From contig CM074806.1 in the NCBI GenBank assembly GCA_037447605.1, positions 836,584-900,583 of the forward strand: a DNA stretch of 64,000 bases, in the 5' to 3' direction. The notes under the pieces are model-generated. The model had not been told where the DNA came from. It saw only the letters and a program-made list of their open reading frames with translations, and ran no database searches. The translations under genes and the position numbers were made by a program. This DNA is from Zygnema circumcarinatum (Eukaryota > Streptophyta > Zygnematophyceae > Zygnematales > Zygnemataceae). Shown here piece by piece: positions 1 to 12,494 of the stretch (position 1 is the stretch's first letter; each line of letters begins with the position of its first letter).

Positions 1-595
1 TGGAAGCAGACGATGCACTCAAGGCAACAGTGCTGTGGCCTGCGCAAGAAGCTGCGAATGCAGTAGCCATAGCTATTTAGTAGCGGCCTCCCAGCAGCAG
101 CGACTAGCTGTAAAATGTGGCAGCACGTCCCTCCTCTCCCGCCTAAGCTCAGGACTTCTTCTCCTTCTTGTAAAAATCAAAGGAAGGAGGGGGCACAGAA
201 ACAAAGGAAACCGCGGAAGCGCGTTTGTTTGTCCTGCCGCTCTCTTTCTATACGGTGGGACCTTCCGACTGTTCCTTCCATAGCGCAACTGTATCCGAGC
301 CTCCTCCAGTGGTGAGTCGCCACGTACGCAAGTTTGTACAGGTGGCGAGTCCACATTGGCCGATGCCCACACGCGAGCCCCCGGGGCTGTCCGTCCCTCC
401 AGGCCGCGACGTGGCGCGCGGAGGGCTCACAAACTCGCCCGCGCCAGGACACACGTGCGAACAGCGAACAGTCAGTTTCATCGCTCTATGTTTGAAATCG
501 AGAAATATGTAGCACGCGATTTCGAGCATAGAACCCTAGAAATGACGAACATGTCGTCATCACAATATGGAGCAAAAACATCGGTTCGCGACTGA

Positions 596-707
596 ACACG
601 TGGCAGGTGCAGCGTCGTCGAAAAGATTTACTTCACAGATTTTGTACACCACGTGGCACTCTGAAAATCGAGAATTCGAAAAGATCGACATGCAGTTGTC
701 CACGTGG
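596..707. promoter_or_regulatory. G-box array (three CACGTGG sites about 52 bp apart)
   Basis: CACGTGG cores lie at 596-603, 649-656 and 700-707. Two of them end units that share a CGAAAAGAT segment followed by a CCACGTGGCACT segment, so the array looks like a degenerate ~51-bp tandem repeat. CACGTG is the core bound by plant bZIP and bHLH factors (known). Its use as a promoter of the gene beginning about 380 bp downstream is inference. Confidence 0.5.
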
Positions 708-983
708 CACTTGAACGACCGTCGACCGCGTGGCGCCTCGTACAATGTCGGTGCCGAATCTCCCCCGGGCGGTCCACCGAATCAAAATCTCCCTCGTAGA
801 AACTCACACTTGCGTGTCAACGCCGCTCCTTCCGTACGGAACCGACTGTACGAAGTACAAAATCAGGTATCCGTTGTACGGTCACAGTGTTGGTCCGTAC
901 AGTATACCAGGACTGCAAGTGCAAATACGGTTTATCAAATGGCTGAGAGACAGTGGACCTTTTGGAAGGGGCAGGAAGGCGAG

Positions 984-1080
984 TGGAGCAGGGAGGGAGG
1001 GAGGAAGGGAGGAAGGGAGGAAGGGAGGGAGGAAGGGAGGAAGGGAGGAAGGGAGGGAGGGAGGGAGGGAGGGAGGGCAT
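984..1080. repeat. GGGA/GGAA purine microsatellite
   Basis: About 95 bases of nearly pure purine on the + strand, made of GGGA and GGAA units. It lies just before the proposed start codon at 1085 and produces spurious open frames rich in Gly-Arg-Glu on + and Leu-Pro-Ser on -. Confidence 0.9.
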
Positions 1081-1084
1081 CCCT

Positions 1085-4000
1085 ATGCAGGCGCCAAGGA
1101 CGGGGCAGAGGGCGCCTGCAGCTGCGCAATGCGCCTCCTGCAGGGCGTTTTCAGCTTCTACGTTTCGTGAAATTAAGTTTTCGGGTGCTGGAATAGGTGG
1201 GAATGGTGAAAGATTCTCGGGGGAGGGCCTGAAAGGCCAGGTTTGGATCGCACCTTCGATTTCTACTGTCGCTGCTACCCGCCTGATAAAATATAATAAG
1301 AAATGGATACAACACTCGTGGCTGGTTTCGCACCCTCCTGGAACGGGGAGCTTGAGTCGTCAGCGATGCTCGAGGAAATGTCAGAGGCGATTGCCGTTTC
1401 ACAGACATATCATTCAAGCAGGGGCCGTAGATCCAAGCTTTGTTACTGCAGGAGGCAATTTTCTCTCAGAAACACTCTCTCATGCAGCAGAAAGTGTAAG
1501 GACACTTCTGAGGTTTGGAAATATTGCAGAAATTTCGGAAAACTTGCCAGTTGTCATCGTCGGCGATGGTGGAACACGCGTGGCTGGTGAAGCAGCAGAG
1601 AATTTATTCAAGGATCTGAATGCCACAATACATACTACTGGCTTGTTGGTCGAGGGGAGTCTGCAGGTAGCCTTGGCTGCCGCACTGGCTTCAGCTGGTG
1701 GAGCTATTATAGGAAGTTCAAGAAGTAATAATTTGGCGGTTGCTGAATCAAAAGATAGCAGGGACAACCGCAATAAGCAGCAATTTGAACCAACGGAAGG
1801 TCCGTGTGAAGCGGTAGAAGAGAACGAGGGAGAGGGCGAGGAGGAGGGACAAATAACTGAAACAGATAGAAGTCCTGACCTCCAGATGCAACTCAGTGAC
1901 TCTTCATTCAACCGTTTTGTCATAACTCGTTGTCCGGCGCTGAGGAGCAGCACATCTGCTGTTGACTTTTCCGCACTCAGTGGTTCACGGATAAAGGGGA
2001 GAAGACAAGGTGGAGGGCGACGGAGACCACTTCCGAATGCAAGCCATGGCGTGGAGCTTATTGGCCTGCAGCGCAGTTGCTTGCTTGCCGCTGATGGGGG
2101 TGTGGTGGCCATGGACTGGGCGTCTGACGTCAGCCTTACCGACGACAATGGAATGGAAACAACTGTTCTGGTGGTGGCAGGGACACCTGAGGGAAGCGCA
2201 GACCTGGAAATTAGGGCATTTGCGGAAGCGGCTCGATGCCAAGGCCTTTTTGCTGTCATTTTAAATCCACGCGGCTGTGGGGGGAGCCCGCTGACGAGCC
2301 CCAGGTATTGTCTCGTTCCCTCGTTTAAACTGATGTATTCCGAAGCCTTCTTGCTCCATTGGCATCTTTCGACTAGTGCAGAATTCGGAGCACTTTTGAG
2401 AAAATAGACGAAAGTATTGATGGTTAGAGTTATTTTCTTCAGCAACGTTTTTTGCGGCAACTGTAGTCATGACCAGAAAACTGCCTTAGAGTTCTATGTG
2501 GTGACACAGAAGGAAGCAAACTTATCTTGAACTTGAGGAAGTGCACAACTTCATGTTTCATTCTCATAAGGCACTTGGACTTGAACATGCCTTCAAGTAA
2601 CGACGGGCCACTTTCTAGGTTCATAAATTCTGTTGAACACAATGTTTTGAACTATCATAACGTAGTTGTAAAAAGGGAAGATATAAAGAAAAGAGTGAAA
2701 CTGGTTTGCACTAGCGGCAATTGCACTGAGACCATTCAAGAACCTATTGGGCAAGAACCTATGCGAACAACCCTTTCCCTTCTGAACAGGTCTTTCTAGG
2801 AAACACGTGATTTAGCCATTTAGTGACGCTGTGTTCTCGGGAGGGCCTTCTGCAGGCTTTTCTCTCCAGCTGATAGTGCAGACGTCCTTTTGGCCGCCGA
2901 GTATCTGTCAATAAAGCGGCCGCTGAGTCCCCTTTTTGCAGTTGGATGGGGCGAGGGAGGCAGCATGATCATAAGGCACTTAGGGGAGGCAGGCCTGCAG
3001 ACTCCAATAGCAGCAGCAGTAACGATAGGAGCACCGCTTTGCTTACATGAGGCTGCAGTCAGTCTCGAACGCCCCATTAACCAGCCACAAAATACTGCCA
3101 TAACGGATGGGTTGAAGCAGCTGTTGAGAGCTCATCAGGTGGGTTGAGCGGCCTCACCACCGACAGGCGATTGAGAAGAAGGAAAATTTGGCAAAATAGC
3201 TGCAACACTTCACGTTTTTTTATCTAGAGTTGAAGAGCGAAAATCGTGAGAGATGCCTCTCTGTTGTGAAGGTGTGGATTGCAGATGCTGTTTGAGGGCA
3301 CTCGATCAGGCTTTGGGGTCGAGGCGGCATTGGGAGCAAAGTCTGTGCGGGAGTTTGACCGTGCAATCAGACGTGTTTCTCTCGCGTGTGATTCTATGGA
3401 CGAGTACTACCAGGCAGTTAGCTGCCAGAATGCTTTGTCGAAAGTGCAAATTCCGCTTTTGTGCATTCAGGTGAGCTCCAGCAAGACTTCTCGTTTACTC
3501 CTCTTTCCCCCTCCCCCCCTCCCCCCCCCCGGTCGTCTCCATATTCTGTCTACATCTCTCCTTTCCTCTCCACGTACCTCTCCCTCGCGCTCTCCCTAGC
3601 CGCTCTATCTGTCCTTTTTCATGTTCATCACATTTCGCATGCGTTCGCATTCATTCGCATCCACTTCCTTCCCCACACTTTATTTCCTGGCTCTCACGTT
3701 TACAGCCACGTCTCCCATTTTCGTCTCCACCTCTGTTTTCTTCCAACTATGTCTCTTCCTGTGCTCGTTTCCCTTAATCACCTTCTCCCTCTCAGGTTTC
3801 CTCAGGGTACACTCCCTTCCTCCAAGCACGTTCACGCCTCTCTTTGATCCCCCTCCCTTCTCAGGGCGCAGGGTTCAGTCCGAGCTGAGGACGGGGGTTT
3901 GAGATTGGGCAGGCTGTTGACGACGCTCAGGCGCCATTGCTGGCCCTCCCGCTTCCTGCCATGAAGGCGAATCCCAGCATCACATTGGCAGTCGCAACAT

Positions 4001-7000
4001 CGTTTCGCCATGAAGGAGAAGATGTGAGAGGGAGTCTTCGGAGAGGGGGCTGGAGAGTCGACGCGGTCCTGCAGGTGAAAGACTTTAACTGTGTGTCGAT
4101 TATTGTTCTTCCTTTTTTCCATCTTCATGTTGTTGTCAATCGAAGTCTGTGTCAATCTGTGTCCTTTGTTCTTTCCTTGATCATTTGTGTGTGCTTTCTG
4201 TTCTTCCAGTGGCTTGCTGCAGTGGAAGTGGCCCTCCTAAAGGGCAAGCGGCCGGACGATCAGGCTGGGCCACCTCTGCCACATGTCAAGCCTCCAGGAT
4301 TTCTCTCATGGGGAAATGGGCGAGAGAGCGCCATTCCGCTTGTGGAGTTGGAGGATTCGGGAGCGACTCCTGCAGCCATGGATGGAAGGATTACTGCAGA
4401 GGATGAGGGTTTAGAGGCAGAGTTCTGTGAGATTCCAGAAGCACAGATCCCCGAAAACAGTGCCAGTGTTAGTATTTTGAGGGAAGCAGAGTCTGCACAG
4501 CGAACAGTTGACGAAGTGTTCGGGAACTGTCAGGAGGAGGGGGACATAACTGGAGTAACAGCACAGGACGAGAGAGAAAGCGGAGGAGAGAAACAGGACG
4601 ATAAAGGGCAGGAGAATCCTCCTCCTCCTGCTCCTGCTCCTCCTCCTCCTCCTCCTCCTCCTGGCTCAACTCCAGAAGAGGCAGGAAGAGCACGTGCAAC
4701 CGCGGAAAGTGTTTTGAACATGCTCGATATAACAAGGCCTGGAATCTTGCAACCAGAGCAAAAGCAAAAGGTGAGGTTGTCAATTATGATTAGTCTTTAG
4801 AGTTCTTGGTGACCTAGCCTGAGCGTGCCGTGAGTTGAGTCTCTGCCTCATTCTCTCAGTTCCTGACTCTCCCCTTACCCCACCTCGTCCTCCCTCATCC
4901 AACCTCCGCCTTGTTCGTAACTTTTCTTTCAGCAAATACATAGCAAATAAAAGTCCTTTGTTTTTCTTCCCTTTCCTAGAAATTCTTGGCCATTGACATG
5001 CTCTCATTCTCCTCGTGCGACTGCAGGCATTGGCTGCCGTAGGACGAGGGGAGTCGCTGGTGAACGCTCTGCAGGTAATAGACGCGCGCTCTCTCTCATA
5101 TCTTCCACTTCAAATTGCGAGCTGCGACACTTGTCAGAATAGCAGGTCAGTTGGCCGAGGGAGGGAGGGAGGAGGATTGGAGAGTGACAAAGGGTTGGGT
5201 GTGCAGGGTGCTGTACCGGAGGATGTGCGCGGAACACTTACAACTGCTATGCAGGAAGCTATGAAGGCTTCGAATATTAATTTTTCCTTAGTTGGTCTGC
5301 CGCATCCGAGCCTTTTTTCTGGCTCAGAGGAGCCCTCCCCTTCTCCCCCCACTACTCCTCTACCACAGCCAACCCCATCTGCTACCTCTACGGAGGAATC
5401 AGGGAAGTCGCAGGCTTCGGGAGAGAGCAATGGAGAAACGAAGTCATTTCCGTCCACTGCTCAAACTGAGGAAAGTGGTAAAAATCAGTCCGAAGGAAAG
5501 GAAGGCAGGAAGGAGTCGGAAGTTCGGCAAAAAGGTGTAGAGACGAAGGGAGAGGGTTCTGAGGGAGGCTCCTCTGAAGGGAGTGGAGGAGCTGAAGGTG
5601 TGATAGAGGCTGACGGCATCAAAGAGAAGGAGAGCAAGGATGATGTAAAGGTGAAGGTCGCTCAAAATACGGGAGACGACATCCTATCCACCAATGAAAA
5701 ACCAGATGTGACTGCGAAGGGGGTGGTGGAGCACAGTACAGTAAGCACAAACGATGAAGGAGCTGAAAAAAATGTTAAGGATGAAGGGAGTGAGAAGGTG
5801 AATGATCAGACACAGAAAGGAGAGTCAGAGAATTCTGGAGAGGAAAAGAAGGTGAAGGGTGAAAAGGAAGAGGGGAAGATAGCAGAAGACAAAAGCAAGG
5901 ACCCAACTCCTGCCGTAGCCGGAGCAGCTGTAAACGCAGCAGCAGCTTTGTCTCCTCCGGCTGCCCGACCGGCTACTCCTCAGAAGCAGATAGATATGCG
6001 GATGGCTATGGAGGCTCTCACAGGTCTCGATGACTCGACACAGATGGCAGTCACAAATGTTCTTGGCGTGGTCGATTCGATGTTGTCGAGGCTTGAGATG
6101 GAACAGAAAGAAGCAACAGAAGGCGATGGCAGTGTGATAGAAGAGTCGGAAGAACGGGTGGAGGTAAACGAGGGCGAGGAGAATGAAGGAAGTGCGAGAA
6201 CAGAAGAAGGGGATGCAGGGAAGCTGAAGAAAGTGAAGCTTGAGAGGGATGACGGCTGGGAGGAGGGTCAGGGAGCTGCTGCTTCTTTGGAAGATTTTAA
6301 CGGTGGTGGCAGGGTTATAGATGTTGGGCAGGATGGAAATGGAGACGGTAGTGGGATGGGAGTGAGGGCTGAGGGAGGGATGACGGAGGAAGGGAGGAGG
6401 GAGGAAGGAGGTCACAGTGGAGTGACGCAAAAGCAGCCAGAGATAGGGCAAGGAAACGGGAAAGTGGTAGATGAAATAAGTAGTCGCAATGCATCTTTTT
6501 CGTCTGGTTTGAATCCAAATTCACCTGGCCGAGAAATTGGGGTCCAAGAAAAGCATGGAGGAAGTCCCATGCAATTGGAAGGAAATTCAGGGGAAAGCGA
6601 TGCCATGGGTGCACGGAGTGAGAAGGAGGATGGTACTAGCATCAACAGAAACGCGCAAGGTGAGGGAGGACGAGAGAAGGAGAAGGAGAAGGGCAGCGAG
6701 ATTTCAAACCCCAGTAGCCTGAACGACCTTTTGACGGATGTGAGGGAAGCAGCGGTACAGAAGAATTTCCAGCCACGTTTTCCGGCAGAATCCGTTGGAA
6801 TTAACGGTACCCCGCGAGCGGCAGGTAGAGCTGTGGTCGCAGCCGCTGAAGTGAATGGATCGTATCATAAGAGGTCGAAAGAAGGAGGAGCAGCTGACAA
6901 GCACGAGGACGAGCAGGAAATGGTAAAAGCTCGTGCACGGGCTCTTGCGGACGGAATTCTCTTTCCTGATAGTGTTCTGGGAAAATCTTCACTAGCGAGC

Positions 7001-10000
7001 GAGGGGCTAGGGGAGCCCAGCCGGAATGGTTTAAGTCATAGTGAAGCAAGCAAGCAAGGAAATGGGCCACATGAAGCAGGTGCAGCGTATTTAGAACGGC
7101 GGGAATTGTCGCATAAGGATGGGAAGGTAGGGGTTGGGCTAGGAGGGGAGAAAGGGAAGACGGGAAGTGAAGAGAGTGGAAGGAAGGACGAGCAGCTACT
7201 GCGGGAGGGGCGAACTGCGGTTGAGCTTTCTAACGCGGAGGGAATTTCACAGGAGAGAGGGAATACGGGTCGGGAAATAGGGAGGAAAGAGGACGTCATG
7301 CCTGTTCTGGAACAATGTGAGGAGAGGTCAGGACGAGTTCATGGAAAAGCACGTAGTGGTGATGAGGAGTGGAAGAACGAGTGGGTTAATCGGGAAGAAC
7401 AGCAAAGACAGGAGATGGATATCGAGATAGAAACTGTCTCTGAAAGGAAAGCGGACATAGGAGGTTTGAAGGTTTTGGAGCTCGTTGGTCAGGCCGTTAA
7501 GTTTGAGCTGCTGAGGCGGCTTGGAGAAGTATTCTTTAAAGCATTTGGGTTGAACGTTGAAGAAAAGGCTGGGACAGTAATGAGAGCAATGAAGGCTACC
7601 ATTTTTGCATCTAGAGATTCAGAAGAGAGCAGGAGGGAGGAACCTGGACTGATGCAATTATTGGGAAAGCCGTTAGGGAGTGTGAAAGTTGTAGGAGAAC
7701 TACAACATGTACATGTAGGATTACTTTTTGGATTGGCGATGGTTCTTGTAGGGATAGTGGTTGTAGCATTAAAGAAAATTTTACAGGACCAAGAGAAGGA
7801 AAAACTGGGCGGGGAATTTGTTCCGGAGAGGAACGATAGGAACGAGGGAATGAGAGGAATCAAGGAGACGGAGAATGGAGGCGGAGAAACAGTCGCAGTA
7901 AGTATAAGAGGTGAGAATAGAGTGGGCGGGAATTGGCACCATGGCCAGGAGGGAGAGGATGCGAAAGCAGCGGTGGAAGTGGAAGGTGGAGGACCCGAAA
8001 TGGTGGGAGTGATGGCAGCAGCAGTTGGAGCATCTGCTGCTTTTGGCGGAAATGCTGGTAACCTGCTGGGAGAGAAAGCGATGGGGACGGAGGATAGGGA
8101 GGGCACAAATAACCAGAGAGGTGAACATGAGGGAGATGACATAGGAAGAACTGGAAGTGGCGAAAATGAAGGCCCTTTTGATGCTCTCGCTGAGAAGGCC
8201 ATGTCTGTTGCATCACCCGTAATCCCGAGAGGACAGGACGGAGCAATCGACCAAGAAAGGTGAGAAAGTGGGAGCACAAAAATCAAGATCCTATTATGAC
8301 TTCGTGACTATGTCTGTGAAAGGATATTCCCTTTGTTTCTACTCTGTTTCTGGCATTTCCCAAATGCCTGAAAAAACTTGCAATTCCTAAAAGTACTGAA
8401 ATCTAGAGAGGTTCTGAACCCTGACTAACGATGTGGAGAGCAATTTATATCTGGTGGCTGTTTTTTGCCAGGCTTGTGGCCATGCTGGCTGAATTTGGAC
8501 AGAGAGGCGGAATGCTGCGATTGGTCGGAAAGGGAGCGCTGCTGTGGGGGGGGCTTCGAGGAGCAACCGCCCTCGTTGAACGGCTCATTGGGTTCCTTCG
8601 AATCCGACAGCGACCTCTCGCACACAGGTGGGAGAAAAGTGACCCACTAAACTGCAATAACTTCAAAGACACCCAAATATGCAAATAACGAGAAAGACGA
8701 CTCTATAAAGCAATTGATGTTTACATTTATGAATTGGGGGAGAAGAGTTGGTGGGCGGCTTGTCTTCAGACTTGTGGCCTTTCTAGCCATGGCGGTGCTG
8801 TTGTGGACCCCGGTTCTTGTTCCACTCCTCCCTTCTCTTCTCCAGCAGTGGGCGACCTCATCTCCCGCACCTGTGACGAACGCTGCTCTTGCTGTGGGTC
8901 TCTATGGCGCCTTTTTCCTCCTTGTGCGAATATGGGGGGAGAAGGTTCGCGAGTACGAGAGGCCTTTAGCAACCTATGGGTTGCGTCTGCTCTCACGAGA
9001 GAGGGTAAGGCTCACAGCTGCTCCTGACCGCTCGCCTCCTTCCTGTCTAATACGTGTTCTTTTCTCGTCTCCATCTTTCTCCTCTCTCCGCGTTCTCCGG
9101 TTTTCTCCTCCATTGCTTTGTCGTCATATGCACATATTTTGACTCTGTTTTTTCACAGCGGGTTGGAAGAGAGGAGCTGGGTAGGGGGATGACAAGGGGG
9201 GACCGAAGGAGGGAGAGGAAACGGTGTCTTTGTTGGTACAGCTATGACTCGACCAAGCAAGTGAATTTCGTTTCGTCTGTTGGATGTGGGCGCAGATTTC
9301 TTCGCTTTTTGTTGGCCTCGGAGGAGGCATCGCTCTTGTAGGCCTGCTGAGTACGGCTCAGTTGGCTCTTGGCTACGTGATACTTCTGAGGCCAATCAAT
9401 GACGTCCACGTGGCAAGCGGCTTGGCAGTACTCGGTGCTCGAGTCGTGGCGGTTCTGAAGCTCAGCCGACTTATTGTGGAGGCCTTAGCGATGGGGCTGG
9501 CAGTGGCGGTAGTGGAGGAGGTGCTCTTCCGCGCGTGGCTGCAGGAGGAGGTGGCAGCGGACTTAGGGTATCACGGGGCCGCCATTATTGGAGCAGTTGT
9601 TTTCGCAGTGGTCCATAAGTAAGCCCCCAGTTCACAAGCTTGCTCTGAAACTGCATGCACTCTTCCTCTCCTCTCCCTCATCCTCTCCCCTCCACCTCAC
9701 AATTCCCCCTCTCTCTCCCATCCACCTCCCACTTCCCCTCTTTCTCTCCTCCCCCTCCCCCCCCCTTCTCGCAAAACGAAAGAAGGGAGAGAGAGAAATA
9801 AGAACCACGAAAGGCATAGTGGCTCCCTCTCCCTCTGCTTGCTTAATGTATTGTGTAGAGGTCCCTTTGTGCAGGTGCCCGCAAGCCCTGTTGGGATTGG
9901 CCCTCCTCTCCTTGATCCTCACAGGATTGCGTGAGAAGGCAGGCGGCAATTTGGCTTCGCCCATTGGCCTTCACGCGGGACTCATTGCTGCAAACTTTGT

Positions 10001-10205
10001 TCGCGATGCCGGCGGCTTCATGGCCTATGTGGAGGGCCATCCCACATGGATGACGGGCGCCAACGTGCAGCATCCTCTCGGGGGGGTCATGGGCGTGGCC
10101 ATGCTGTTGCCACTGGTCATCATGGTCTATCCATGGGCACGGCCTGCCTTTGATGTCCCGAGATCGCCCATGGAAGGAGATGTGAGAGGAGTGGCCCAGC
10201 ACTAG
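1085..10205 (+). CDS. Alpha/beta-hydrolase (EMB8-like) fused to CPBP (CAAX-type) membrane protease, 11 exons
   Basis: Exons fitted by GT-AG and phase: 1085-2304, 2856-3138, 3285-3470, 3913-4074, 4210-4770, 5027-5074, 5207-8259, 8472-8627, 8770-9004, 9296-9618, 9875-10205; they join in frame to 2,185 residues. The N-terminal part has the EMB8-like hydrolase signature: NPRGCGGSPLTSPRLFSPAD, then VGWGEGG where the nucleophile elbow is expected. Exon 7 encodes about 1,000 residues of Glu/Gly/Lys-rich, probably disordered linker with one hydrophobic segment (near 7720-7770). The C-terminal part has several membrane segments and the CPBP motifs EEVLFR (9511-9530), FAVVH (ending at 9617) and IGLHAGLIAANF. 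Plants carry a similar plastid-predicted fusion (Arabidopsis At2g03140 type). The start ATG at 1085 gives a transit-peptide-like N-terminus but is uncertain. The missing nucleophilic Ser suggests the hydrolase half may not be an ordinary esterase. Confidence 0.85.
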
Positions 10206-10439
10206 CAACATAGAGAGGGGCCTGTATTTGACAGAGGGGAAAAATGGGTCATTGTCCATGGTGGCTGTTCTGCAGGAGGTCTGGAGATTGTGCTTTGGTG
10301 GGTCGGAGCCCCGGAGGGTGGGGAAGCTCCTTTCTTCAGATGGTTATTGGTGGTTTGTTTTGTTTGCTCTGTGAATAGTTGGGGCTTAGGAAGTAGGCCA
10401 AGGGGATGGGCGTCTGAGTTTAGGGAGGGATTCTTTTGT

Positions 10440-10890
10440 GTATACTTAAAAACGAAATGAGAAATGAGAAATGAGAAAGGAATTCCTAAATTTTTTTCTC
10501 AAATTTTTTTTGGAGAACCAATCAAACATTGCACAATTAATTATCGTTCGTGTTCAATTTGAGTTTTCCTTGGGTCCACCGATGAACGATGATATTTTGG
10601 CGGATCACAAAGCGCGTGGACTCTGTAGTCTGTACAGAAATTTTTGATCGGCTTGCGTGAAAAGTCGTACGGCAAAAGTGGACCCTGGGATGAAACGAAT
10701 CCCTCGAATCGCACGGAACCACGAAGGCAAAAAGTGGAATCCACACGTGCGACTGAACACATTGAGTCTTTGAACATTTTTCTTAAACCTTTTCGCTTTC
10801 TTAAATCGGAAAGGTTTCGACCTTGAGCGTTCAAAGTTCAATCCTAACACTGAGAATTGAGAAACTAAGTAAACTCGCTTAACAGTTTCT
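10440..10890 (+). repeat. Left copy of a ~450-bp repeat (inverted relative to 15890-16330)
   Basis: Read on the opposite strand, this segment matches 15890-16330 along most of its length. Shared landmarks include TTGAACACGAACGATAAT, GGTGGACCC, TGCGATTCGAGGGATTCG, TTTTTGCCGTACGACT and TTTCGACTTAAGAAAGCGAA-like blocks with scattered substitutions. It encodes no long protein. It is probably a non-autonomous transposon or solo-LTR fragment. Confidence 0.8.
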
Positions 10891-11218
10891 CAACCTGGTA
10901 CCAACTGTTTGGATGTAAATGTACAAGCCTCCCTGCTTCTCCCTCTGTTGCTATTTTTCTTTTCTTCTCTTTCCTTGCCTAGTCACCATTCCCGCGCTTG
11001 CAAGCCCGCCATCCCTCCCTCCATGGCCGCCTCTTGCTGCTCCTCTTGCAAGGGCCGTTTTAGGGTTTTTAGGGTTTTTAGGTGGTTCCATGTGCACCAC
11101 CTTCCCTTCAAGCCATGGCCGTCCCTTGCCAATTCGACAACCGTCCGACTGTAACTACCCCTGCTCGGCATGTTCACACCGAGAGGCAGCTGCGGCTTTA
11201 AGTTCCCTAAAAAATTCC

Positions 11219-11519
11219 AAACAAGGTTTACGAAAGATCTACCTTGGAAATAATAAATTAAAAGACAAAGGAATTACAACGATGTGCCTAACAATACTCT
11301 TCACATGTATTATCTTGTGCCTCAAAGATGTTTTAAAGGAGCGCTTTTGCACTTTTGTTACACTCTTCTTTTGAAAAAAGGTGTAACAAAAATACAGATG
11401 CATTCTTTTAAAGCACTTTTAAGGGACAAGACAATACTTATGAAGAGAACCGATACTTAGGCAACTCCTTTGTCCTTTAATTCATTATCTCCAAGGTCGA
11501 TCTTTCGCAAACCTTGTTT
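11219..11519. repeat. ~300-bp foldback (hairpin) element
   Basis: The first ~57 bases (beginning AAACAAGGTTTACGAAAGAT) are matched in inverse by the last ~57 (ending ATCTTTCGCAAACCTTGTTT) with only a few mismatches. The inner sequence continues to pair to a small loop around 11370-11380 (CTTTTGTTACAC facing GTGTAACAAAAA). The whole element can form one hairpin with arms of roughly 140-150 bases. This fits a foldback MITE or a small-RNA hairpin precursor; the sequence does not decide between them. Confidence 0.8.
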
Positions 11520-11959
11520 AGATTTCCTGGAGCCTCTGCTTCCTTCCGTCCTTTGCTGCCTCCGCCTCTCCACCACCAGGCTAACACATTCTTACCGTAC
11601 AAAAAAGTGGTTTCGGCAAAATCAGGGCGAATTTCTTGGGAACGCACTTAAGAGGGTGGAAAATATGAGGACCCCCTACTGTACTGTATTCCTTACCGTA
11701 CAACCGTTTCGGCGTACGGCGACGAGACTCGGTCGGGTACCGTACAATACAGTAACCGGAATCGGCTCCGTCTGTCCCGTCCGTCGGCGTGTGTCCCTCT
11801 GCTGCCGGCGGGGGCGGGGGCGGAACCTGGGAAGGTCTTAATAGACTATGGAAGGAACCGCGGCGATGTTTTGGGAGATCGAATCTATAAGACTACTTTG
11901 GTTTTCAAAACTTGAAAAAATTGCCAAGCGTTCGATTGGTTGAGGAAATATTTGAGCAT

Positions 11960-12090
11960 CCTGAAAAGGATACCTTCAAGAACATTAGTAAGTTTTGGAT
12001 AAATCGCAAAAAGATCGCATTGGTAAAGCGTGGACCCAAGAAAGGCCAAGCTGAACACGACTATTGAACGATTGTTCAAGGTTGAACTTC
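11960..12090 (-). repeat. Diverged third copy of the inverted-repeat family
   Basis: Contains GTGGACCCAAGAAAGGCCAA followed by TGAACACGA and TTGAACGA, which parallels the GTGGACCCGAGGAAAACTCAA and TTGAACACGAACGATA blocks of the copy at 15890-16330, in the same orientation as that copy. Boundaries are approximate. Confidence 0.45.
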
Positions 12091-12451
12091 GTTTTTGTGT
12101 ACATGTTTCGTCCTTGAAAGAAAAAAAAGGAGTCATTTTCTCAACTAAAGCGAGTTCAAATCGGTAGTGGGAATCTAGTTTTTTTTTGGATTTTTGGGTT
12201 TTCGAACACCCAAGATAATTAATCGTTCGTTTTATCAACCACTTGAGTTTTATCGAAGAGGCGTACTGCTGTAACTGCGTGCGATTCATATTCATGTCTA
12301 CATTATTGCGCACTTCGAAAAACTCAGAAATGCCAATTTCACAACACTTGCCACTACCCGTCTCACTCTTCTATTCGAGCTCAAACCTTCACCTCAAGGA
12401 AAACAAGCCCCTCTCTCTACCATACACAGCTCCCCAGCCACCCTCAACGTT

Positions 12452-12452
12452 C

Positions 12453-12494
<42 letters not shown>

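Larger units (their letters stand above)
1..1084. other. Intergenic / upstream region of the hydrolase-protease gene
   Basis: No convincing gene is visible. The open frames here overlap in several phases and have no family resemblance. The stretch contains a G-box array (596-707), several GTACGG-type motifs (about 835-905) and a purine microsatellite at its right end. It most likely serves as upstream and 5' UTR sequence for the gene starting near 1085. Confidence 0.6.

Noticed and set aside
567-1196. 209-codon + frame including Gly-Arg-Glu repeats
   Set aside because: More than a quarter is translation of the GGGA microsatellite and the rest has no recognisable domain or splice support.
1480-2460. 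326-codon open frame on the - strand
   Set aside because: It lies antisense to exon 1 of the hydrolase-protease gene, whose + frame has clear family motifs; the - frame is Ser/Pro/Leu-rich with no family match.
7489-8286. 265-codon open frame on the - strand
   Set aside because: Antisense shadow of the purine-rich linker exon; composition (Ser/Pro/Leu) follows from the + strand codons.
11060-11085. Telomere-like TTTTTAGGG units
   Set aside because: Only two to three imperfect units in internal sequence; not a telomere. At most a telo-box-like promoter motif.
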